The notes beneath the pieces are model-generated. The model was not told the origin of the DNA. It did not search any database and saw nothing but the letters and a program-made list of their open reading frames with translations. The position numbers were made by a program, and so were the translations under genes. A stretch of DNA of 6,237 nucleotides. It comes from an uncultured Treponema sp. (GTDB taxonomy: Bacteria; Spirochaetota; Spirochaetia; Treponematales; Treponemataceae). Numbering within the stretch: the stretch's first letter is position 1; each line of letters begins with the position of its first letter. Shown one piece after another: positions 1 through 5,895 of the stretch. The stretch is taken from assembly GCA_937890485.1 (NCBI GenBank), contig CALBXN010000114.1:1-6237 (forward strand), written 5' to 3'.

Positions 1-52
1 AAGCCGAAGGCTTACTAAAAGCCTTGCAAGCGAAGCGTAGCACTAGCAAGGT
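1..52. repeat. Cluster of overlapping short inverted repeats, probably an intergenic dispersed repeat
   Basis: Three hairpins can be read directly. AAGCC (1-5) pairs with GGCTT (9-13) around a GAA loop. AAGGCTT (7-13) pairs with AAGCCTT (19-25). CCTTGC (22-27) pairs with GCAAGG (46-51) and encloses GCGAAGCGTAGC. The first two share the arm 7-13, and the second and third share bases 22-25, so neighbouring stems exclude each other. The stretch is much richer in G and C than everything after about base 65. Similar GCGAAGC-type intergenic repeats are, from my general impression, common in Treponema genomes; that link is inference. It could equally be the 3' end or terminator region of a gene lying to the left of the window, although no run of T follows the last stem directly. 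Confidence 0.5.
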
Positions 53-263
53 GGGGCAATTTTGGCTGAAAGTGTTTTCTTGTACGAATTATCTAAATAC
101 ACAATTTCTATGGGATTTTTGTATCAATTTTTGCATTTACAAAATTTATTCTTGCTTTATTTTGAAAAAAATTTACAGATGTTTTGTTTAGTCCTTGCAT
201 ATTTTTCCCTTTTTGAGTAGTATGTACAGAAGAAAATTAGTACTTTTGTATTGGAGTAATAAA
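53..263. other. A/T-rich intergenic leader upstream of secG
   Basis: No credible gene is seen here on either strand. Frame 3 stays open from the window edge to the TAG at 189-191, but past the repeat its translation is rich in Phe, Cys, Tyr and Ile, as expected of non-coding A/T-rich DNA. The stretch probably carries the promoter of the secG-ATPase operon and its short 5' untranslated leader. Confidence 0.55.
195..223 (+). promoter_or_regulatory. Weak candidate sigma-70 promoter for the operon
   Basis: TTGCAT at 195-200 and TAGTAT at 218-223 are 17 bases apart. Each half matches the consensus only partly: three of six for the -35 and four of six for the -10. Transcription would start near 230, leaving about 30 bases before the secG start. 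An alternative pair is TTGAAA (162-167) with TTTAGT (187-192), which has a better -35 but a 19-base spacer. In DNA this A/T-rich such matches arise by chance, so this marks a region rather than an assigned site. Confidence 0.22.
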
Positions 264-641
264 ATGGGTGTAATTGGTATTATCTTATTAGTAGTTTTTG
301 TAATCGTATGTATTTTATTGGTTGCAATTGTTCTTCTTCAAAATGAAGATGGAAATGGGCTTGGAGGTCTTTTAGGTGGACCAAGTTCTACAACTTTTGG
401 TTCTCAATCAGGAAATGTTCTTACAAAAACAACTTATGTTTTAGTTACATTATTTTTCTTAACAAGTTTTGCTCTTGCTTTTATTAACAAGGCTCCAACT
501 GTAGAAACCCTTGATGCCGCCGTTGAACAAACTGAATCATCAGCAGGAGAAAATGAATTCTGGAAGGAAGAAGCTCCTGCAGAAATGAAAGCAGACGAAG
601 TGTCTAGCTCAACAGAAGCAACAGAAGTTGTAACAGAATAA
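264..641 (+). CDS. secG: Preprotein translocase subunit SecG, with long acidic C-terminal tail
   Basis: SecG is the small membrane subunit that sits beside SecY and SecE and aids SecA-driven protein export. The predicted protein is 125 residues. Two hydrophobic helices (about 3-25 and 56-74) flank a Gly-rich loop containing LLQNEDGNG and GGLLGG, followed by a Ser/Thr/Phe/Gly stretch; this two-helix plan with LLQ and the glycine loop is the SecG signature. The start chosen is ATG 264 with GGAG at 253-256, seven bases upstream. An in-frame ATG at 195 would add 23 residues before the family's normal N-terminus and lacks a comparable site. After helix 2 comes a tail of about 50 residues (75-125) with 14 acidic and only two basic residues in 79-125, longer than the short tail of typical SecG proteins. 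The next gene begins 16 bases downstream with no terminator between, so it is probably the first gene of the operon. Confidence 0.9.
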   Translation: MGVIGIILLVVFVIVCILLVAIVLLQNEDGNGLGGLLGGPSSTTFGSQSGNVLTKTTYVLVTLFFLTSFALAFINKAPTVETLDAAVEQTESSAGENEFWKEEAPAEMKADEVSSSTEATEVVTE

Positions 642-657
642 TTTTTTTGAGGTGTGT

Positions 658-1134
658 ATGACCCTGTCTGAAGTTTTTAATCCCAACATTATAAAAGTAG
701 GGCTTGAAAGCGACGATAAAGATGAATTGTTTGAAGAAATGGTACAAGTTATTGTGGATTCAGATGCTTCACTTAATCGTGGAAAGTTATTAGAGGCTCT
801 TGAACAACGAGAATCTTTGATGAGTACAGGGATCATACACGATGTAGCTGTTCCTCATGGTAAAACAGACGCTGTTAAAAATATTGTAGGTTGTGTTGGT
901 TTGTCAAAAAAAGGGATTGATTATGATTCCTTGGATAATGATCCTGTTCATATAGTTTTTATGTTGATTTATCCACAAGATTTTGGCGAAGAAAATTTGC
1001 ATATTTTTAAGCGATTAGCTATAATCTTAGAAAGTGTTAATTTTAGATCAGATTTGTTGCAACAACAAACTCCACAAGGTGTTTACGAAGTGATTTGTCG
1101 TTACGAAGAAGAATTAGGTGATATGTATGTCTGA
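658..1134 (+). CDS. ptsN: PTS EIIA domain protein of the nitrogen-related (PtsN/EIIA-Ntr, fructose/mannitol type) family
   Basis: The protein has 158 residues, the size of a stand-alone EIIA(Ntr). In this family a histidine is phosphorylated by the phosphotransfer chain EI-HPr or EI(Ntr)-NPr, and the protein acts as a regulator rather than as a sugar carrier. The diagnostic block is at residues 51-69: RE, then STGI, then VAVPHGK, with His67 the expected phosphorylated residue. The remaining sequence fits the alpha/beta fold (VHIVFMLIYP about 95-105, then HIFKRLAIIL). ATG 658 is chosen because GAGG at 649-652 lies five bases upstream; a GTG at 652 overlaps that site. No transporter domains (EIIB, EIIC) are nearby, supporting a regulatory role. 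Its last eight bases overlap the next gene, which suggests translational coupling to the ATPase genes. The exact target is unknown, and the ptsN symbol is by family only. Confidence 0.85.
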   Translation: MTLSEVFNPNIIKVGLESDDKDELFEEMVQVIVDSDASLNRGKLLEALEQRESLMSTGIIHDVAVPHGKTDAVKNIVGCVGLSKKGIDYDSLDNDPVHIVFMLIYPQDFGEENLHIFKRLAIILESVNFRSDLLQQQTPQGVYEVICRYEEELGDMYV

Positions 1135-1438
1135 AATTGATGTTATAAGTCACTTAATAAATGTAGAAAATCAAGCTTCTTCTTTAATCTTTGATGCACA
1201 AACTGTTGCAGAAAAAAATATCAACGAAGCTCGTGCAAAAGCTGATAGTATTTATAAAGAGCGATATGATAATTTAATAAAAGATTTTGAATCAAATTTG
1301 ACAGAAACAAAAAATAAAATTTTGCAAGAAAACAGAAATTCCTTTCAAGAATATCAACAAAAAATTCAGTCTGTAGCACAAGACGAAAAATCATTTAATA
1401 ATTTATTAGATTCTCTGCTTTTTAAGAGTGAAAAGTAG
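1127..1438 (+). CDS. Small coiled-coil protein, probable V-type ATPase peripheral-stalk subunit (G/H, NtpF-like)
   Basis: The predicted protein has 103 residues, is highly charged and has no membrane segment. Residues 13-50 show the alanine- and charge-rich pattern of ATPase stalk helices (VENQASSLIFDAQTVAEK, then NEARAKADSIYKERY), and the helical, Gln/Lys/Glu-rich character continues to the end. In bacterial and archaeal V-type ATPases a protein like this pairs with subunit E to form the peripheral stalk that stops the catalytic head from turning. The position as first ATPase gene, just before C and I, fits that role; sequence alone does not prove it, because coiled coils are weakly conserved. 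ATG 1127 is preferred to GTG 1118 because AGGTGA (1116-1121) lies five bases before it. The start overlaps the end of the EIIA gene by eight bases. Confidence 0.75.
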   Translation: MSEIDVISHLINVENQASSLIFDAQTVAEKNINEARAKADSIYKERYDNLIKDFESNLTETKNKILQENRNSFQEYQQKIQSVAQDEKSFNNLLDSLLFKSEK

Positions 1439-1444
1439 GTTGCT

Positions 1445-2461
1445 ATGGATAAGTCTGGAGCTTCTGCCTATGTTTATGCTAAAGCAAGTGGAATTATAGC
1501 TCGTTCTTTTGTTGGAAATCGTACAATAAAACTTTTTGAAACTAAATCTCTTTCTGAATTATGGAGTTTGATTTTTAATACAGAAGTTCCCATGGTTCCA
1601 GAAATTATGCTTGCAAAACAAATTGAAGTTGAAGCACAAAAAAAATTTATAAAACAATATATCGATTTAGTAAGTTGTTATTCAAAACCAGAACCTATTT
1701 TTACGATTCTTTTACGTTTTTATGAATATTCAAATTTAAAAGATGTTGTTTCATCCCTTGTAACAGGAAAAAATCAACTACCTTCTCTTGTTGATATTGG
1801 AAAGTTTGCTACTATTGATTATTCAAAATATCCTGATTTAGCCAAAATGACAGAAAATACAGAATTTTCCTGGTGTACGGAAATTCCTGATATTCATAAA
1901 GAAAAAGATTTTGAATATAAACTCGATTTGCAGTATGTTAGAAGTGTTTGGGCTGCAATTCAAAAATTGCCAAAATTGGAACGAAGCCCTGTAGAAAATT
2001 TTATTAAACAATCTTTTTCTCAGCGAAATGTAGCTTGGGTTGTAAGATTAAAACTTTATTATAAATATACTAATGAACAAATAAAAAAACGATTATTATC
2101 AATTTCCGAAAATCCTACTGAAAATGACCCTATAGCAGGAGATGCAATAAAAGTTCTTGATTTACCTGTGGATTCTTGGGCTGATTGGAAGCAAAGTGTT
2201 TATTCCGATTGCATAAATCCTTATTTAGGTTCAGATGATTGGACTGTAGATCCTCGGTGGCTTCAGCAGGCCATGAGTAAAAAAAATAATGCTTTAGCCT
2301 TAAAAACTTTTAGACAGTATCCTTTTACAGCAAATGTTTTGGTTACTTGGTTTAAGATGAAGCAGTTTGAACTTGATTGCATTAGAACTGCGGCAGAAGG
2401 TTTGCGATTAAATGTTTCTTCATCTGAAATAAAAAAAATTGCAGGATTTGAGCAGTTGTAA
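1445..2461 (+). CDS. atpC: V-type ATPase subunit C (NtpC / AC39 / d family)
   Basis: The protein has 338 residues, is soluble and mostly helical, and is close to the usual 320-350 of the family. Subunit C is the funnel-shaped socket that sits on the K ring and holds the central stalk (D and F). Typical features are an N-terminal AYVYAKASGIIARSF segment resembling the family's opening (a Tyr/Ala/Arg-rich helix that leads to LFETKSLSELW) and a C-terminal helix pattern at about 305-330 (FKMKQFELDCIRTAAEGLRL), equivalent to the family's conserved E-x-x-N-L-R-x-I-x-x-G helix. The sequence is divergent, so part of the call rests on its place before subunit I. It starts six bases after the stalk gene; the AGG at 1437-1439 overlaps that gene's stop codon, so initiation probably depends on upstream translation. 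The symbol follows V-type naming; atpC means something else in F-type operons. Confidence 0.82.
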   Translation: MDKSGASAYVYAKASGIIARSFVGNRTIKLFETKSLSELWSLIFNTEVPMVPEIMLAKQIEVEAQKKFIKQYIDLVSCYSKPEPIFTILLRFYEYSNLKDVVSSLVTGKNQLPSLVDIGKFATIDYSKYPDLAKMTENTEFSWCTEIPDIHKEKDFEYKLDLQYVRSVWAAIQKLPKLERSPVENFIKQSFSQRNVAWVVRLKLYYKYTNEQIKKRLLSISENPTENDPIAGDAIKVLDLPVDSWADWKQSVYSDCINPYLGSDDWTVDPRWLQQAMSKKNNALALKTFRQYPFTANVLVTWFKMKQFELDCIRTAAEGLRLNVSSSEIKKIAGFEQL

Positions 2462-2476
2462 TATAATGGAGTAGTT

Positions 2477-4471
2477 ATGGCACGAACAGCAACTATGCGT
2501 CTTTTAGAGCTAATGGTTCTAAAAGAAGACATTGCAAAAGTAATAGAATATATTGGAAAGAAAAAATGCTTTCAGTTTGATACAGACTTAGATGAGAGTA
2601 AATCTTCTGTTTCAAATTCTTTTAAAGATACTTTTGATAAATTACAACTTGTAAGAAATTTTCTTGGTATTCAAGATGTAGAAGATTATGATGATGATTT
2701 TGCTTTACCTTCTGAGCAAGATGAAATTAGAGCAAATACAATTATTGATTCCATTGATGATTTGAAAAAACGGGAATCTCAAGCGATTGAAGAAAAAAAA
2801 CGCATTGATGATGCTTACAAAGAAGCTCTTTCTTTTTCAAATTTGAAAGTTCCTTATTCTCAATTAGATCATCTTTCTTTTTTAAGTTTACGAATAGGAA
2901 AAATCGATCCAAAAATTTATGAAGAATTAGCTTTTGCTGTAGGAACTCGTGGAATTGTTATTCCTCTTGGTGAAGATAAATCAAAGATTCTTGCTGCTTC
3001 TTCTAAAAAAGGAAGATTTGCCTTAGATTCAGAACTAAAAAAATACGGTTTTGTGGCTTTAGAAATTCCAGAAAATTTTAAAGGAATTCCTGATGATGTT
3101 TTAGCTTCAATGCAAATTGAAGCTGCAAAGGCAAAAGAAACTTTAGATTCTATTCAAGAAGAACGAAAAAATTTTGCAGATACTCATAAAGATGAAGTAA
3201 TTTCTTTGTTGCGACATTATTCAATTGGAATGCAGGTTCAAGCAATTCAAAATAAACTTGAATCTACTCAGTTAGTTTATAGAATTACTGGTTGGATTCC
3301 TTTAAGTCAATCAAGAGATTTTATGAATGATTTAGATGAACTTACAGAAGGAAGAATTGCAATCCGTCAATTTAATCCAAATGAAGTTCCTGCTGTAAAA
3401 TCTGGTAGAGAAAAAGTTCCTGTAAAACTTAACCATGGAAAAATTGTAGGCAATTTTGACAGAATGGTTTTCAGTTATGGTGCTCCTCTTTATGGAACAA
3501 TCGATCCAACTCCTTTTGTTGCCTTCTTTTTTACATTACTTTTTGGATTGATGTTTGGAGATGCTGGTCAAGGTTTGGTTTTCTTAATTCTTGGAATTTT
3601 AATGACAACTGGTGTAATAAAAAAGTTTCCAGTTTTAGGTGCAGGTTTTGGTCCAGTTTTTGTTTGTATCGGAATTAGTAGTACCATAATGGGAATTTTA
3701 ACTGGTGAGTTTTTTGGTAATGGTCAAATTTTAGAACCTGTATCTAAATTTTTAAAAGGATTATTTGGTGTAACAAGTCATGGTCCTATTTTACATCTTA
3801 TGCCATCAGCTAGTTCCATCGATAAACTTTTTTATTTCTTGTTATTTACCATGGGAATTGGTTTTATCATCAATTCTGTGGGTTTAGTGATAAATATTAT
3901 AAATAATTTTTCACTTGGAAGAATTGGTAAAGCAATTTTCAGCAAAACTGGTATTTGTGGAACAATTTTCTTTTGGTATGTGGTTTTTATCGCAATCAAA
4001 GTTTTCTTTCTTAAAAGTCCAATTTTTATTTATGATTGGATAATTTTAGGAATTTGTCTTTTAGGAATCTTTTTTTCAGAACCACTGACTCGTTTGGTAG
4101 AAGGTCATCATCCTGTTTTAGAAAATGGACTTGTTGCTACCATTGTAGAAGGTGTTGTTGAACTTCTTGAAGTTGTTTCAAGTTATCTTTCCAATTCAGT
4201 TAGTTTTTTGCGTGTAGGAGCCTTTGCTCTTGCTCATGCTGTTTTAGGATACATCATTTTTACAATGACTTCTTTAATTCAGTCTAATGGTGGAATTGGT
4301 GGAACTGCTGGAAGTATTGCTGTTTCAATTTTTGGAAATTTATTAGTTATCGTTCTTGAAGGAATGATTGTTGCAATTCAGGTAGTGCGTTTGCAATATT
4401 ATGAATTTTTCTCAAAGTTTTTTACAGAAACTGGTAAAGAATTTGAACCATTTGAGTTCAAATATAAATAA
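2477..4471 (+). CDS. atpI: V-type ATPase membrane subunit I (a-subunit)
   Basis: This 664-residue stator subunit carries the ion half-channels and anchors the peripheral stalks. Residues 1-335 are the cytoplasmic arm, with long helices (80-125 and 210-270) and an opening VLKEDIAKVIEYIGKKKCFQFD like the family's. The remainder is membrane-embedded: FFTLLFGLMFGDAGQG at about 360-376 is a family hallmark, LTRLVEGHHPVLENG follows at 537-551, and the last two long helices carry the channel residues. Arg579 (in SFLRVGAFALAHA) and Arg638, with Gln635 three residues before it, match in motif and 59-residue spacing the two arginines and glutamine known to face the rotor glutamate in the Thermus enzyme. 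The protein appears full length and functional. ATG 2477 has GGAG at 2468-2471, five bases upstream. C precedes it by 15 bases and K follows after 28. Confidence 0.95.
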   Translation: MARTATMRLLELMVLKEDIAKVIEYIGKKKCFQFDTDLDESKSSVSNSFKDTFDKLQLVRNFLGIQDVEDYDDDFALPSEQDEIRANTIIDSIDDLKKRESQAIEEKKRIDDAYKEALSFSNLKVPYSQLDHLSFLSLRIGKIDPKIYEELAFAVGTRGIVIPLGEDKSKILAASSKKGRFALDSELKKYGFVALEIPENFKGIPDDVLASMQIEAAKAKETLDSIQEERKNFADTHKDEVISLLRHYSIGMQVQAIQNKLESTQLVYRITGWIPLSQSRDFMNDLDELTEGRIAIRQFNPNEVPAVKSGREKVPVKLNHGKIVGNFDRMVFSYGAPLYGTIDPTPFVAFFFTLLFGLMFGDAGQGLVFLILGILMTTGVIKKFPVLGAGFGPVFVCIGISSTIMGILTGEFFGNGQILEPVSKFLKGLFGVTSHGPILHLMPSASSIDKLFYFLLFTMGIGFIINSVGLVINIINNFSLGRIGKAIFSKTGICGTIFFWYVVFIAIKVFFLKSPIFIYDWIILGICLLGIFFSEPLTRLVEGHHPVLENGLVATIVEGVVELLEVVSSYLSNSVSFLRVGAFALAHAVLGYIIFTMTSLIQSNGGIGGTAGSIAVSIFGNLLVIVLEGMIVAIQVVRLQYYEFFSKFFTETGKEFEPFEFKYK

Positions 4472-4494
4472 ATTTGTTACAATAAATTTGGAGG
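4470..4494 (+). promoter_or_regulatory. A/U hairpin abutting a strong ribosome binding site, leader of the K gene
   Basis: Bases 4470-4477 can pair with 4482-4489 (seven A-U pairs plus one G-U) around a four-base TACA loop. The stem ends directly at GGAGG (4490-4494), which is the best Shine-Dalgarno in the window and lies five bases from the K start. The direct repeat AATAAATTTG (4467-4476 and 4481-4490) generates the stem. K is needed in many copies per ATPase, so strong initiation here makes sense. Whether the weak stem acts as a processing point or merely keeps the site unstructured is inference. Confidence 0.4.
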
Positions 4495-4499
4495 ACAAT

Positions 4500-4865
4500 A
4501 TGAACAAAAAAAATTTTTTGGTGGCATTTTTAATGCTTTGTTTTGTTTTAACAGGGGCTTTTGCTCAAGAAGCTGATGTTATGGCAATTAATGATGTAGC
4601 TTCAGTTCCTGCTACAGAAGTAGTTGAAGAAGCAGAAGTTAAAGAAGCTGATAATACTTCAACAATTAAATACATCGCTGCTGCTATTGCTGTTGCAGTT
4701 GCTTGTATTGCTGGTAGTATGGCTGTAGGTAAAATTGGTGCTGCTGCTATGGGTGCAATGAGTGAAAACGCAGAACTTTCAGGAAAGGCTCTTCCTTTTG
4801 TAGGTCTTGCTGAAGGTATTTGTCTTTGGGGATTCCTTGTAGCTTTGCTTATCCTTTTTGTTTAA
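4500..4865 (+). CDS. atpK: V-type ATPase rotor-ring subunit K (c-subunit, proteolipid), with signal peptide and acidic linker
   Basis: The 121-residue precursor forms the rotating membrane ring that carries the transported ion. Residues 1-22 look like a cleavable signal peptide (KK, hydrophobic core, GAFA before Gln23). Residues 23-55 form a linker with nine acidic residues and one Lys. Helix 1 spans about 56-87, with a small-residue pattern (AAAIAVAVACIAGSMAVGKI then GAAAMGAM), and helix 2 spans about 97-121. Glu105 in LAEGICLWGFL is the expected ion-binding carboxylate. It is therefore a single two-helix hairpin, as in Thermus, not the duplicated four-helix form of Enterococcus NtpK. The residues around Glu105 do not let me decide between H+ and Na+. 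ATG 4500 has GGAGG five bases upstream; an in-frame ATG at 4401 lies inside the I gene and would hide the signal peptide. The acidic linker is the unusual part. Confidence 0.93.
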   Translation: MNKKNFLVAFLMLCFVLTGAFAQEADVMAINDVASVPATEVVEEAEVKEADNTSTIKYIAAAIAVAVACIAGSMAVGKIGAAAMGAMSENAELSGKALPFVGLAEGICLWGFLVALLILFV

Positions 4866-4882
4866 TTTGGATTTTTTGTAAA

Positions 4883-5221
4883 GTGAATTATTTTATTATT
4901 GGGGAGCGAGAACTTGTTTTAGCTTTTTCTCTTGTTGGTGTTTCTGGTGCAGTTGCAGTAAATCGTGCTGAAGCCTTAGAAATATTTAATCAAGTTACAG
5001 GGAAAGGATCAGGACAGTTATCCGCTCCTTCAGTAGAGCAAATCCCAAAGGTTCTCATTCTTACAGAAGAAGTTTCTGCCATGCTAGAAAGTGAAGTTTT
5101 AGATTGGCAGATGAAGGGAAATTATCCTTTGATAGTAGAAATTCCAGGTATTCACGGACATTTGCAAGGTCATAAATCTCTTTCAGATTCAATTCGTGAA
5201 GCGGTTGGAATTAGTGTTTAA
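4883..5221 (+). CDS. atpF: V-type ATPase subunit F (NtpG-like central stalk subunit), GTG start
   Basis: The predicted protein has 112 residues, a normal length for this small alpha/beta subunit, which binds D on the central shaft and can modulate activity. The N-terminus NYFIIGERELVLAFSLVGV is the family's first strand, glycine turn and helix; the middle contains KVLILTEEVSAML, and the end has PLIVEIPGIHG followed by a helix DSIREAVGI, both typical of subunit F. GTG 4883 is chosen because it places the start at the family's normal N-terminus. An in-frame ATG at 4820 would overlap the end of K and add 21 Cys/Phe-rich residues that do not belong. No good Shine-Dalgarno precedes GTG (only GGA at 4869-4871, eleven bases away), in contrast to the strong site of K; together these may keep F output low relative to K. 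The atpF name here means V-type subunit F, not the F-type b subunit. Confidence 0.9.
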   Translation: MNYFIIGERELVLAFSLVGVSGAVAVNRAEALEIFNQVTGKGSGQLSAPSVEQIPKVLILTEEVSAMLESEVLDWQMKGNYPLIVEIPGIHGHLQGHKSLSDSIREAVGISV

Positions 5222-5253
5222 CGCAATTTATATTTTACGGAAGAAAAATAATT

Positions 5254-5895
5254 ATGGAAGAATTACGTTCCACAGATATTCTTGATAAAGAAATTCAAGA
5301 AGATGCTAGAAAAAAGGCTGAAAAAATAGTTAAAAATTCTCAGATTGAATCCCAAAATATTCTTGATGGTGTAGATAGTAAATTAAAAACAGCCCGTGAA
5401 GAAAAAGAAAAATTTTATGCAGAAAAAATTGCTAGATTTGAAAAAGATACAAATGCTGCTCTTCCATTAGAAAAACAACGATTTTTAGTTTCTTTTGAAG
5501 ATGAGCAGGTTACTCAAGGTATAAAAAAATATCTTGAAAAACTTTCTATAGAAAAAAAAGCAGAACTTTTAAAATCTTTATTGCAAAAATACAAACCTAC
5601 TTTAGAAAATCACAAAGTGTATATTTTTACAGTTGATTTTGAAAAAATATTAGCTGAAAAAATTGTTGAAGATATATTAGGAAGTAAAAATATCATTTCT
5701 TGTAATGAACTTTCTGATTTTGAAAAACATATCCTTACAGAAGAAAACGCTAATTTTGTTCAAGGTTTTGTTTTGAAATCTGAAAATTCTTTAATTACAT
5801 GTAGAGTATTACTTTCAGAAATTATAAATAAAATTAAAGATGAAAATAGTTTTGAGTTAGCTCAAACATTGTTTGGTGGGAGGCTTCCTCAATGA
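5254..5895 (+). CDS. atpE: V-type ATPase peripheral-stalk subunit E
   Basis: The 213-residue soluble protein has the usual subunit E plan and length. Residues 10-65 are a long charged helix (DKEIQEDARKKAEKIVKN, then EEKEKFYAEKIARFEKD) that would pair with the small coiled-coil subunit encoded at 1127-1438. The C-terminal globular half includes VYIFTVDFEKILAEKIVEDI, then GFVLKSENSLITCRVLLSEII, which corresponds to the family's G-G-hydrophobic-x-x-(D/N)G-x-(I/V)-x-(V/Y)-(N/R) strand before the last helix that holds the catalytic head. The subunit ties the head (A and B) to subunit I. ATG 5254 has a CGGAAG stretch (5238-5243) about ten bases before it. The gene ends FGGRLPQ, and the purine-rich GGGAGG (5878-5883) inside its last codons serves as the ribosome binding site of the next reading frame, whose start overlaps the stop (ATGA). 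Confidence 0.88.
   Translation: MEELRSTDILDKEIQEDARKKAEKIVKNSQIESQNILDGVDSKLKTAREEKEKFYAEKIARFEKDTNAALPLEKQRFLVSFEDEQVTQGIKKYLEKLSIEKKAELLKSLLQKYKPTLENHKVYIFTVDFEKILAEKIVEDILGSKNIISCNELSDFEKHILTEENANFVQGFVLKSENSLITCRVLLSEIINKIKDENSFELAQTLFGGRLPQ

Noticed and set aside
3..191. Reading frame open from the left edge to a TAG (about 62 codons), possibly the tail of an upstream gene
   Set aside because: The first 60 bases are an inverted-repeat cluster, and the remainder translates to a Phe/Cys/Tyr/Ile-rich string with no recognisable pattern. Continuous opening over this length is not decisive; the sequence left of the window would settle it.
195..263. In-frame 23-residue upstream extension of SecG
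   Set aside because: It lacks a good ribosome binding site and would precede the normal SecG N-terminus, while ATG 264 has GGAG at proper spacing.
609..836. Minus-strand open frame of 75 codons
   Set aside because: It lies opposite secG and the EIIA gene, both of which have clear family signatures; its own translation is Ser-rich with no motif.
2263..2532. Minus-strand open frame of 89 codons
   Set aside because: It lies antisense to the ends of C and I, has no ribosome binding site context or recognisable family, and is best explained as a shadow.
4401..4499. Upstream in-frame start for subunit K
   Set aside because: It falls inside subunit I and would bury the signal peptide; the GGAGG before 4500 decides the start.
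4820..4882. Upstream in-frame ATG for subunit F
   Set aside because: It overlaps the end of K and adds residues foreign to the family; GTG 4883 gives the standard N-terminus.
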